Assembly (NCBI RefSeq): GCF_008705135.1
Contig: NZ_CP023694.1
Span: 6,057,001 to 6,121,000 of the forward strand
Length of the DNA stretch: 64,000 bases
Reading direction: 5' to 3'
DNA from: Streptomyces coeruleorubidus
Lineage (GTDB): Bacteria > Actinomycetota > Actinomycetes > Streptomycetales > Streptomycetaceae
Shown here: positions 49,300-57,283 of the stretch, piece by piece
Position numbering within the stretch: the stretch's first letter is position 1
Layout of the letters: the number at the start of each line of letters is the position of its first letter
Notes under the pieces: generated by a model
The model's input: the letters and a program-made list of their open reading frames with translations, nothing else
Database searches by the model: none
What the model was told of the DNA's origin: nothing
Program-made: the position numbers and the translations under genes

Positions 49300-50055
49300 A
49301 TGACGAGCTCTGACAAGCCTGAGAACGCCTCGGACACCACCGCCACCCCGGCCGAACACACCGGAGTCGCCGCCCGGGACTGGGCGACGGCCTCAGCCGA
49401 CCCGCAGTACCGCGCCGCGGTCGTGGACTTGCTCGGCGCGCTCGCGTACGGGGAGCTGGCGGCGTTCGAGCGGCTCGCGGAGGACGCCAAGCTGGCGCCG
49501 ACGCTGGCGGACAAGGCGGAGCTGGCGAAGATGGCGTCGGCCGAGTTCCACCACTTCGAGAGGCTGCGCGACCGGCTCGCCGAGATCGGGGAGGAGCCGA
49601 CGCGGGCGATGGAGCCGTTCGTCGCGGCCTACGACGGGTTCCACAAGCAGACGGCCCCCTCGGACTGGCTGGAGGGCCTCGTCAAGGCCTACGTCGGCGA
49701 CTCCATCGCCAGCGACTTCTACCGGGAGGTCGCGGCCCGGCTCGACTCCGACTCCCGCGGTCTGGTGCTGGCCGTGCTCGACGACACCGGGCACGGCGGC
49801 TTCGCCGTGGAGAAGGTGCGTGCCGCGATCGACGCGGACCCGCGTGTGGGCGGGCGGCTCGCGCTGTGGGCGCGGCGGCTGATGGGCGAGGCCCTGTCGC
49901 AGTCCCAGCGGGTGGTCGCCGAGCGGGACGCGCTGTCGACCATGCTGGTGGGCGGTGTCGCGGACGGCTTCGACCTCGCCGAGGTCGGCAAGATGTTCTC
50001 CCGGATCACCGAGGCGCACACCAAGCGGATGGCAGCGCTGGGATTGGCCGCCTAG
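49300..50055 (+). CDS. Ferritin-like fold protein, MiaE-like (tRNA hydroxylase family)
   Basis: 251 aa helical-bundle protein. Metal-ligand-like residues are in LAYGELAAFERLAED, SAEFHHFERLRDRL (ExxH) and the second-half helices ending KMFSRITEAHTKRM. I recall the family as MiaE-like tRNA-(ms2io6A) hydroxylase; activity in actinobacteria is unproven. The same order rhlE - MiaE-like - DUF3107 - TetR occurs in M. tuberculosis (Rv3211-Rv3208). The TAG stop is the CTAG border of MITE copy 2. Confidence 0.85.
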   Translation: MTSSDKPENASDTTATPAEHTGVAARDWATASADPQYRAAVVDLLGALAYGELAAFERLAEDAKLAPTLADKAELAKMASAEFHHFERLRDRLAEIGEEPTRAMEPFVAAYDGFHKQTAPSDWLEGLVKAYVGDSIASDFYREVAARLDSDSRGLVLAVLDDTGHGGFAVEKVRAAIDADPRVGGRLALWARRLMGEALSQSQRVVAERDALSTMLVGGVADGFDLAEVGKMFSRITEAHTKRMAALGLAA

Positions 50056-50290
50056 GGGGTGTCCGCAAAGTCCCGCCTGCCTCGCGACGCCCGGCACGCT
50101 CCCCCACTGCCTTAAGGGCGTGGGAGGTGCCCCCACTCGCCGCACCGGCCGAACACCCGCGTACAGCCAGTACGCGGGCGTCCGCCCGGCACTCCCCCAG
50201 CCTTCGGCCGGGGGGACCCCCAGAGCACGCACCGGACGCCGCGAGGCCCGCCCTCCGGGCGGACGACGGGACTTTGCGGACACCCTCTAG
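50052..50290. mobile_element. MITE-like element, copy 2 (239 bp, inverted relative to copy 1)
   Basis: Same length, CTAG borders and terminal inverted repeats as 44759-44997. Within this copy the arms read CTAGGGGGTGTCCGC and its near-complement GCGGACACCCTCTAG, so the arm changes relative to copy 1 are largely compensated on the other arm. It begins at the stop codon of the MiaE-like gene. Confidence 0.85.
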
Positions 50291-50424
50291 CGCTCTTGGG
50301 CAGCGGCGGCGGGCGCCGAGGGTTCCGGCTGTGCAGCGCTCCGCCCAGGGGTTCCGGGTGTGTCCCGCGGCCGCGGTCCGTTGCCGGCGGGGCGCGCAGC
50401 TCACCGCGCCCCGGTCGGCTGCGG

Positions 50425-50694
50425 CTACGCCGTCGCTGATCGTCGGCGCAGGCGCCCCGCGGGGCGCAGCAGCAGCGACAGCGACGCCACCGAGACGATC
50501 ACCGCGCCGAGCAGCACCAGCAGCCAGTGCCCGGCGTCCAGCGCGCTGTGCATGACGAAAGCCCCGAAGACGGCGCCGGCCACGCCGGTCGACAGCACCA
50601 GGGGCCGGGACGGGAGGCGGTGTGCCAGGCGATGCGTGGCCGCCCATGCCAGGGCGAGGCCCAGGATCGCGGAGCTCAGCGCTTCCAGGAGCAT
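50425..50694 (-). CDS. Small membrane protein
   Basis: 89 aa with three hydrophobic helices (LEALSSAILGLALAWAATH, PLVLSTGVAGAVFGAFVMHSALD, HWLLVLLGAVIVSVASLSLLL) and a basic C-terminus. The ATG follows GGGAGGGACCCCGAC. I have no family assignment; it could be a DUF-type structural membrane protein. Confidence 0.75.
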   Translation of the reverse strand: MLLEALSSAILGLALAWAATHRLAHRLPSRPLVLSTGVAGAVFGAFVMHSALDAGHWLLVLLGAVIVSVASLSLLLRPAGRLRRRSATA

Positions 50695-50847
50695 GTCGGG
50701 GTCCCTCCCACATGGCCTGCCCGAATCGGTCGTAGCCCGTCATACCCCTGACCTGCGGAATCCAATCCACTTCTGGGGACGAACCGTGCTCCGTCCGTGG
50801 TGGAACCCGTGTACCGCACGGGGTGCCGCGGGGCAGAGCAGAACGCG

Positions 50848-50884
50848 AACGGGGCGGGTCGGCCGAGAGCCGCCCCGCCCCGTT
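50848..50884 (-). terminator. Terminator after the DUF3107 gene
   Basis: AACGGGGCGGG pairs with CCCGCCCCGTT, with an inner GGC/GCC stem. Confidence 0.8.
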
Positions 50885-50896
50885 TCACACATGCGC

Positions 50897-51124
50897 CTAC
50901 AGAGCGCCGAAGCCCACCTTGCGCGGGGCCGGCTCACCGATCTCGACGTACGCGAGACGGTCGGCCGGGACCAGGACCTTGCGGCCGTGCTCGTCCACGA
51001 GGCTCAGCAGCGGCGACTTCCCGGCCAGCGCCTCGGACACCGCCCGCTCGACCTCCTCGGCACTCTGACCGCTCTCCAGAACGATCTCGCGGGGCGCGTG
51101 CTGCACGCCGATCTTGACCTCCAC
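50897..51124 (-). CDS. DUF3107 small conserved protein
   Basis: 75 aa from GTG (VEVKIGVQHAPREIVL) with GGAGGGACATAGCC upstream. It has the actinobacterial DUF3107 pattern: a strand-helix N-terminus, SAEEVERAVSEAL, and VDEHGRKVLVPADRLAYVEIG. The M. tuberculosis counterpart is Rv3208A. Function unknown. It lies downstream of the TetR gene in the same direction. Confidence 0.9.
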   Translation of the reverse strand: MEVKIGVQHAPREIVLESGQSAEEVERAVSEALAGKSPLLSLVDEHGRKVLVPADRLAYVEIGEPAPRKVGFGAL

Positions 51125-51259
51125 GGCTATGTCCCTCCGACGGTCAGTGATGTGCGCGACCTTCCGCGCCGTACGCAGCACACATTAGCCCGGTGAGGGG
51201 ACCGGCATGCTCCGCCCGAGAACGCCACGAGCGAACAGCGGGCGGGAACAAAGCGGCCG

Positions 51260-51907
51260 TCAGTGGTGCTGCTGGTCGGTTCCGTGCAGCGGGAAGCCCG
51301 CGATGCCGCGCCACGCGAGCGAGGCGAGCAGCTGTACGGCCTGGTCGCGCGGCACGCTGCGGTCGCTGTGCAGCCAGGACCGGGCCACCACCTGGGCGAG
51401 GCCGCCCAGCCCCGAGGCGAGCAGCATCGACTCCGCGCGAGACAGGCCCGTGTCCTCCGCGATGACGTCGCAGATCGCCTCCGCGCACTCGTTCGTGACC
51501 TTGTCGACGCGCTCGCGCACGGCGGGCTCGTTGGTCAGGTCCGACTCGAAGACCAGACGGAAGGCGCCGCCGTCGTCCTCGACGTACGCGAAGTAGGCGT
51601 CCATCGTCGCCCGGACGCGCTGCTTGTTGTCGGTGGTCGACGCCAGCGCGTTCCGTACGGCCTGGATGAGCGACTCGCAGTGCTGGTCCAGCAGCGCGAG
51701 GTAGAGGTCGAGCTTGCCCGGGAAGTGCTGGTAGAGCACCGGCTTGCTGACGCCGGCGCGCTCGGCGATGTCGTCCATCGCGGCCGCGTGGTAGCCCTGG
51801 GCCACGAAGACCTCCTGGGCGGCGCCCAGGAGCTGGTTCCGTCGGGCACGGCGCGGCAGGCGTGTGCCCCGCGGGCGAACCGCCTCTGTCTGCTCGATGG
51901 CTGTCAC
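51260..51907 (-). CDS. TetR family transcriptional regulator
   Basis: 215 aa from GTG (VTAIEQTEAVRPRG) with GGGAGG four bases before it; the in-frame ATG at 51919 is an alternative. The HTH is QLLGAAQEVFVAQGYHAAAMDDIAERAGVSKPVLYQHFPGK. The C-terminal domain is all-helical with a ligand-binding core. In M. tuberculosis the orthologous regulator (Rv3208) lies beside the same small gene. Target unknown. Confidence 0.9.
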   Translation of the reverse strand: MTAIEQTEAVRPRGTRLPRRARRNQLLGAAQEVFVAQGYHAAAMDDIAERAGVSKPVLYQHFPGKLDLYLALLDQHCESLIQAVRNALASTTDNKQRVRATMDAYFAYVEDDGGAFRLVFESDLTNEPAVRERVDKVTNECAEAICDVIAEDTGLSRAESMLLASGLGGLAQVVARSWLHSDRSVPRDQAVQLLASLAWRGIAGFPLHGTDQQHH

Positions 51908-52114
51908 GCCGCCTCCCATGTTCGTCCATGTGCGGATCTGGCCGCGTCGCCATCGTACTTTTCGGTAACCGTGGTGTGCGCGGTGAGAGCGCAGAATTTC
52001 ACGGACCGGACGGTTACGAAAGCGGTTGAGAAGGTTTCAAACAGGGTCAGAGCGGGCAAAATGCGGCTCCTTTCCTGCTCGGTGATGCTCCCTGTCGCCA
52101 CCCGGCGGCGTGCG

Positions 52115-52339
52115 TCACCGGTAGTCGTCCTCGTCGAGAGAGACGACCCGGGCCTGCTCCACCAGATCGGCCTCGTTGGCACGGTCGGGGTCGACGCGGG
52201 TCAGCGGGTCGTCGCGGTTCGGTGCGACGTCCGTGTGCTGCTCGGCGGCGTCGACCTCGGGGGCCTCGACGTCGTACTCCGGCGTCTCCGACGCCTCCTC
52301 GGCCTCGAACGTCTCCGGGTCTGTCGGGTCTACAGCCAT
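52115..52339 (-). CDS. Small acidic protein
   Basis: 74 aa with a strongly acidic composition: MAVDPTDPETFEAEEASETP, then PEVDAAEQ and VSLDEDDYR at the end. The ATG follows AGGAAGGGAGCCCAGC. No structured domain is obvious. It sits between the TetR gene and an alpha/beta-hydrolase gene. Confidence 0.7.
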   Translation of the reverse strand: MAVDPTDPETFEAEEASETPEYDVEAPEVDAAEQHTDVAPNRDDPLTRVDPDRANEADLVEQARVVSLDEDDYR

Positions 52340-52629
52340 GCTGGGCTCCCTTCCTACGAACGTCCCTGGGAATGCAGGGGCCACACGCGGGTGCCCTCTC
52401 TACGAGCCTAGGAGACACCCGATCCGGACGCTATGCGATCCGCGTCCGGGACGTGACGCAGTGCGCACCCCGTCGAATGCTTCTCATATGCCCGGCTTTT
52501 CGCAGGTGCCTCCCCGCGCTCGGAGGTCTTTCCGCTCTTCCGCGCCTTCCCCGTGTCCGCCTCATGTGCCCGCCCCGCATGGCCGATTCCTGTGATGGCG
52601 AACACATGAGCCACTACGTGATCGTCTCG

Positions 52630-52635
52630 TAACAT
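52630..52635 (+). promoter_or_regulatory. Candidate -10 box, leaderless alpha/beta-hydrolase transcript
   Basis: TAACAT, six bases, then ATG at 52642; no ribosome site. Confidence 0.5.
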
Positions 52636-52641
52636 TGCCGC

Positions 52642-53676
52642 ATGTCTTCGACCGAGCTGCCGTTCGTGCCGCCCGCCAATGTGCTGCCGAAGGTGGGGAC
52701 CGTCCGGGTCGCCGAGGGCGAGCGGCTCAGGTCGGTCGAGTTGCCCGGGGTCACACTGACGGTGCGGTCGAGGCCTCCCGCGCGCAAGGGGCTGGCCCCC
52801 GCGCTGTACGTGCACGGACTCGGGGGTTCCTCGCAGAACTGGTCGGCGCTGATGCCCCTGTTGGACGACGTCGTCGACAGCGAGGCCCTCGACCTGCCGG
52901 GCTTCGGCGACTCCCCGCCGCCGGACGACGGCGACTACTCGGTCACGGGGCACGCGCGTGCGGTCATCCGGTACCTCGACGCCACCGGTCGCGGGCCCGT
53001 GCACCTGTTCGGGAACTCGCTCGGTGGCGCCATCACCACCCGTGTCGCCGCGGTACGGCCCGATCTGGTCCGTACGCTCACGCTCGTGTCGCCCGCCCTG
53101 CCGGAAATCCGAGTGCAGCGCACCGCCGTGCCCACAGCGCTGCTGGCGGTGCCCGGTGTCGCCCCGCTCTTCACCCGGCTGACCCGGGACTGGACGGCGG
53201 AGCAGCGCGTCCGTGGTGTGATGGCACTGTGTTACGGGGATCCGGGGCGGGTGACGCCGGAAGGATTCAGCAACGCCGTGCACGAGATGGAGCGGCGGCT
53301 GCGGCTACCGTACTTCTGGGACGCGATGGCGCGTTCCGCGCGCGGGATCGTCAACGCGTACACGCTGGGTGGCCAGCAGGGACTGTGGCGCCAGGCCGAA
53401 CGGGTTCTCGCGCCGACCCTCCTCGTCTACGGTGGCCGTGACCAACTGGTCGGCTTCCGGATGGCCCAGAGGGCGGCCCGGGCGTACCGCGACTCGCGGC
53501 TGGTGACGTTGCCGGACGCGGGGCACGTGGCCATGATGGAGTACCCGGAGACGGTGGCCATGGCATTTCGTGAACTCCTCGAAGACGCGGGGGAGTCGGG
53601 CGAACGGCGAGCGAGGAAGGCTCGCGCGGACGAGGCCGTCGACGAAGCAGGAACCGACGAGAGCATGGGGGGCTGA
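52642..53676 (+). CDS. Alpha/beta-hydrolase fold protein
   Basis: 344 aa. The nucleophile is in HLFGNSLGGAI, the oxyanion motif is VHGLGGSSQNW, the acid is in VYGGRDQLV and the histidine in DAGHVAMMEYP. It is like epoxide hydrolase/haloalkane-dehalogenase-type enzymes, substrate unknown. The DUF3152 gene begins eight bases after its stop and is probably co-transcribed. Confidence 0.9.
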   Translation: MSSTELPFVPPANVLPKVGTVRVAEGERLRSVELPGVTLTVRSRPPARKGLAPALYVHGLGGSSQNWSALMPLLDDVVDSEALDLPGFGDSPPPDDGDYSVTGHARAVIRYLDATGRGPVHLFGNSLGGAITTRVAAVRPDLVRTLTLVSPALPEIRVQRTAVPTALLAVPGVAPLFTRLTRDWTAEQRVRGVMALCYGDPGRVTPEGFSNAVHEMERRLRLPYFWDAMARSARGIVNAYTLGGQQGLWRQAERVLAPTLLVYGGRDQLVGFRMAQRAARAYRDSRLVTLPDAGHVAMMEYPETVAMAFRELLEDAGESGERRARKARADEAVDEAGTDESMGG

Positions 53677-53684
53677 GGCGCGAC

Positions 53685-55322
53685 GTGGGACGCCACAGCC
53701 GCCGTGGGCCGGTCGCCAAGAGCGACACCGCGGACACAACCGCAGTACGGGACGGCCGGGCCGGGTCAGGACAGCAACCGGAGCAGGGCCAGGCGCCGGG
53801 CACGAGCCGGGACGGCCGGACGGCCCCGCTCCGCGGCGCCTCGCCGGGCGGCTGGCCGCCGCCGGGTGCGGGCCCTCATCGCACGCCGGGGCCTCGGCCC
53901 GCGCCGGTGGACGGGACGCCCGCGCACGGGATGCCGCGTCTTCCGGACGGCTGGCTGCCGGACGGCACGCCCGTGCACGGCGCTCCGCGCCTGCCCGACG
54001 GCACCCCGGCGCGGGGTCTGCCCCGCTTTCCCGACGGCACGCCGGCGCGCGGTGTTCCACACCTGCCCGACGGGACTCCCGCGCAGGGTGTTCCGCGGCT
54101 TCCTGACGGGACTCCGGCGCGCGGTGGTCCGCGGCTTCCGGACGGTACCCCCGCGCGCGGCGTGCCCCGGGTTCCCGACGGGACTCCCGCGCACGGCACT
54201 CCCGCGCACGGCTTTCCGCAAGCGCGTGGAGGCCATCCCGAGCAGCGGGAAGCCGGAGGTGGCTGGGGTGAGTTGAGGGCCGGTGGCGGTGCTCCCATAC
54301 CGCGGCAGCGGCGGGCTTCCGTGCCCGGGCCGCGGCAGGAGTACCTCAAGGCCTTCGACGAGGAGGACGACGTCTTCGCACCCCGTACGCCCGCCTCCGC
54401 ACACGCGGCGGACGCCTACGCCTCCGTCACGGACTGGAACGCGGGCGCCCCGGCCGGCATCCGCTCCGACGACGACGATGACGACGCGGCGCCCACCGGC
54501 GCACCCGCGCCGGTCAAGGGCGCCAAGGGCCGTACGTTCACGGGCATCGCGGCTGCCGCCGTGACCACCGTGCTGGCCGTGATCGTCGCCGGTCAGGTCA
54601 CCGACGACCCCGGTGGCGCCGATGTGCAGTCGCAGTCCGCCACCGATCAGGCCCGCGACCTCCGGGACCCCTCGTCCCGCGCGGACGGGCCGGCGCCCGC
54701 ACCGCACGCCGGCGCGAAGCCGCTGACGTACGACGAGAAGATGGGCAAGACCTATCCGCTCGGCGCCACGTTCAAGGGCTCGGGCAAGTTCGACGCCGTG
54801 CCCGGAATCGCCACAGGGCCGGGTACGGGGCAGAAATTCACCTATCGCGTGGACGTGGAGCAGGGGCTCGGGCTCGACGCCGAGCTGTTCGCCGAGGCCG
54901 TGCAGAAGACGCTCAACGACCAGCGCAGCTGGGCCCACAACGGCGCACGCACCTTCGAGCGGATCTACTCCGGCAAGCCCGACTTCGTGATCACGCTCGC
55001 CAGCCCCGGCACGACCGCCGACTGGTGCGCCAAGTCCGGTCTGGACACCACCGTGGACAACGTCTCCTGCGACTCCGCCGCCACCGAGCGCGTGATGATC
55101 AACGCCTACCGGTGGGCGCAGGGCTCGGAGACGTACGGCGACAAGATCCACGCCTACCGGCAGATGCTGATCAACCACGAGGTCGGCCACCGCCTCGGCT
55201 ACGGCCACGTCACCTGCGACAAGGACGGCGGCCTCGCCCCGGTCATGCAGCAGCAGACCAAGTTCCTCGACCACGACGGCATCCGCTGCCGGGCCAATCC
55301 CTGGGCGTATCCCGGAAGCTGA
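53685..55322 (+). CDS. DUF3152 membrane-anchored metallopeptidase-like protein with PDGTPARG repeats
   Basis: 545 aa. An N-terminal cytoplasmic region of ~240 aa holds about ten 11-residue repeats (PDGTPARGVPR-like, 53905-54215). A transmembrane helix (FTGIAAAAVTTVLAVIVAG, near 290) and the DUF3152 domain follow. Its zinc motif is HEVGHRLGYGH (His498, Glu499, His502, His508), the extended HExxHxxxxxH of metzincins, with CDKDG and WCAKSG cysteines nearby. The GTG start follows GAGGCGCGAC. M. tuberculosis Rv3207c is the counterpart. Confidence 0.9.
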   Translation: MGRHSRRGPVAKSDTADTTAVRDGRAGSGQQPEQGQAPGTSRDGRTAPLRGASPGGWPPPGAGPHRTPGPRPAPVDGTPAHGMPRLPDGWLPDGTPVHGAPRLPDGTPARGLPRFPDGTPARGVPHLPDGTPAQGVPRLPDGTPARGGPRLPDGTPARGVPRVPDGTPAHGTPAHGFPQARGGHPEQREAGGGWGELRAGGGAPIPRQRRASVPGPRQEYLKAFDEEDDVFAPRTPASAHAADAYASVTDWNAGAPAGIRSDDDDDDAAPTGAPAPVKGAKGRTFTGIAAAAVTTVLAVIVAGQVTDDPGGADVQSQSATDQARDLRDPSSRADGPAPAPHAGAKPLTYDEKMGKTYPLGATFKGSGKFDAVPGIATGPGTGQKFTYRVDVEQGLGLDAELFAEAVQKTLNDQRSWAHNGARTFERIYSGKPDFVITLASPGTTADWCAKSGLDTTVDNVSCDSAATERVMINAYRWAQGSETYGDKIHAYRQMLINHEVGHRLGYGHVTCDKDGGLAPVMQQQTKFLDHDGIRCRANPWAYPGS

Positions 55323-55448
55323 CGGCGCCACAAGGGCGATCCGCGTAACGCGCCGAGCTGACCGCGGCATGACGATCCGTGCCCGGTTGATCTCCTAGCG
55401 CGACGGAACGCGATCCGCACGGGAAAGTTACGACCGTTCACCCCTTTT

Positions 55449-55482
55449 GGTGGCGCGACGGACAACCGTCCGTCGCGCCACC
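55449..55482. terminator. Terminator hairpin between DUF3152 and the glycosyltransferase gene
   Basis: GGTGGCGCGACGGAC (55449-55463), loop AACC, perfect complement (55468-55482). Confidence 0.85.
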
Positions 55483-55561
55483 GCCTTGTCCGCATACGTT
55501 CGTCCCGCTGCGAGCCGCCGGGCAACGGCGGCTCCCCATACGGGAGATCGGGGGTGCACTC

Positions 55562-57283
55562 GTGCGCATCGGACTGCTTACGGAGGGTGGTTATCCGTAC
55601 GTGAGCGGTGACGCCAGGCTCTGGTGCGACCGGCTCGTGCGCGGGCTCGGACAGCACGAGTTCGACGTCCACGCGCTCAGCCGCAGCCAGCACCAGGAGG
55701 ACGAGGGCTGGATCCCGCTGCCGCCGAACGTCCGCAGGGTGCGCACAGCGCCGCTGTGGATGGCCGAGGACGACGAAGCGGTCCTGGGCCGCCGCGCGCG
55801 CCGGCGGTTCACCGAGTGCTTCGGCGAACTGGCGGCCGTGCTGAGTGGGACTTCCGGGGGTGCGCCGGCCGCCGCCAAGGGGTCGTCGGCGGGTACGTCT
55901 ACCCCTGAGGCGGACCGTTTCGCCAATGCTCTGTACGGGCTCGCCGAACTCGCCCGCGAGGAGGGCGGCCTGGTGGGAGCTCTCCGCTCCGAGGCCGCCG
56001 TACGCACCCTGGAGCGCGCCTGTCGTGCGCCCGGCGCCCATCGCGCTGCGCGCGAGGCGCGCGTGCCGGATCTGCTCGCCGTGGCGGCACACCTGGAACG
56101 CGCCTTGCGCCCCCTCTCCCTCGACTGGTACGAGGACGCCGGACTTGGCGCGGTCGACCTCTGCCATGCCACGTCCGGTGGCCCGGCCGCCCTGCCGGGC
56201 CTGCTGGCCCGCCACTTCACCGGCGTGCCCCTGCTGGTCACCGAGTACGGCGTGCGCCTGCGCACCCATTACCTGACCGCCCCGGACGCGCCGCCCGCCG
56301 TACGGTCCCTGCTGGCGGCCTTCCACGGCAGGCTCGCGGCCGAGGCCTACGCACGGGCCGAGATCGTCACGTCCGGCAACACGCACGCCCGCCGCTGGCA
56401 GGAGCGCTGCGGGGCCGACCGCGAGAAGCTCCGCACGGTCTACCCCGGCATGGACGCCCGGCCCTTCGCCGAGGTCGGCGAATCCCCCGAGTGCGCCGAC
56501 CCGGACACGCTCGTCTGGGTCGGACGCGTCGAACCCGCCAAGGACCTGGTCTCGCTGCTGCACGCCTTCGCGGAGATCCGCAAGCGGCAGCCCAAGACGC
56601 GTCTGCGCGTCGTCGGAACCCCCGCCGGGTCCGAGGGCACGGCCTACCTCGGCCACTGCCGCAGCCTGGCCGCCCAGCTCTTCCCCGACGAGGCCGAGGG
56701 GCCGCATGCCGACGGCGACAACCCGGTGTCCTTCGAGGAGATCGGCGGGCCGGAACTCCCGGCCCCCGCCGACGCCTACGCCTCCGGCGCCGTGACCGTC
56801 CTCTCCAGCGTCGTCGAGGGCTTCCCGATCAACCTCGTCGAAGCCATGCTCTGCGGACGAGTGACGGTGTCGACGGATGTCGGCGCGGTCGTGGAGGTCA
56901 TCGGCGGCACCGGGCTCGTCGTACCGCCGCGCAATCCGCGGGCGCTCGCCGAGGCGTGCGTGGCGCTGCTGCGCGACCCCGAGCGCCGTGCGCGTCTGGG
57001 TGCCGCCGCCCGCGCCCGCGCCCTCGAACTGTTCACGGTCGAGCAGAACATCGAGGCATTTCACGGCATCTACCTGGAGATCGTCTCGCGGGCGCCGATC
57101 CGCCGCGTCGTCCTCGACGAAGCAGGGGCGCCGCTGCCCTTCGCGGTTCCCGCCGAGGACCACGTCCCGATCCGCTGGGCCGCCCCGTCGCCCAGCCTCG
57201 TCACCCGCGACGGCCCCGGCTGGGTGACGGGCAGACCCGTACGCGCGACCACTCCCGTCCCGGCCCCGGAGGGAGCACGATGA
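55562..57283 (+). CDS. PelF-like glycosyltransferase (DUF3492 + GT4)
   Basis: 573 aa. It opens with the DUF3492/PelF signature MRIGLLTEGGYPYVSGDARLW and has the GT4 Rossmann pair with EX7E (VEGFPINLVEAM), and VVPPRNPRALAE as the donor-site loop. It contains a ~100-aa insertion around 110-200 that varies among homologues. No signal peptide. In Pel polysaccharide systems PelF polymerises UDP-GlcNAc/GalNAc. The membrane, epimerase and spherulin-4/GH114-like genes directly downstream, with overlaps, suggest a shared pathway. Confidence 0.9.
   Translation: MRIGLLTEGGYPYVSGDARLWCDRLVRGLGQHEFDVHALSRSQHQEDEGWIPLPPNVRRVRTAPLWMAEDDEAVLGRRARRRFTECFGELAAVLSGTSGGAPAAAKGSSAGTSTPEADRFANALYGLAELAREEGGLVGALRSEAAVRTLERACRAPGAHRAAREARVPDLLAVAAHLERALRPLSLDWYEDAGLGAVDLCHATSGGPAALPGLLARHFTGVPLLVTEYGVRLRTHYLTAPDAPPAVRSLLAAFHGRLAAEAYARAEIVTSGNTHARRWQERCGADREKLRTVYPGMDARPFAEVGESPECADPDTLVWVGRVEPAKDLVSLLHAFAEIRKRQPKTRLRVVGTPAGSEGTAYLGHCRSLAAQLFPDEAEGPHADGDNPVSFEEIGGPELPAPADAYASGAVTVLSSVVEGFPINLVEAMLCGRVTVSTDVGAVVEVIGGTGLVVPPRNPRALAEACVALLRDPERRARLGAAARARALELFTVEQNIEAFHGIYLEIVSRAPIRRVVLDEAGAPLPFAVPAEDHVPIRWAAPSPSLVTRDGPGWVTGRPVRATTPVPAPEGAR

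Noticed and set aside
53905..54215. CRISPR-like array (regular ~33-bp repeats)
   Set aside because: The repeats are contiguous, without spacers, and encode PDGTPARG repeats in frame in the DUF3152 protein.
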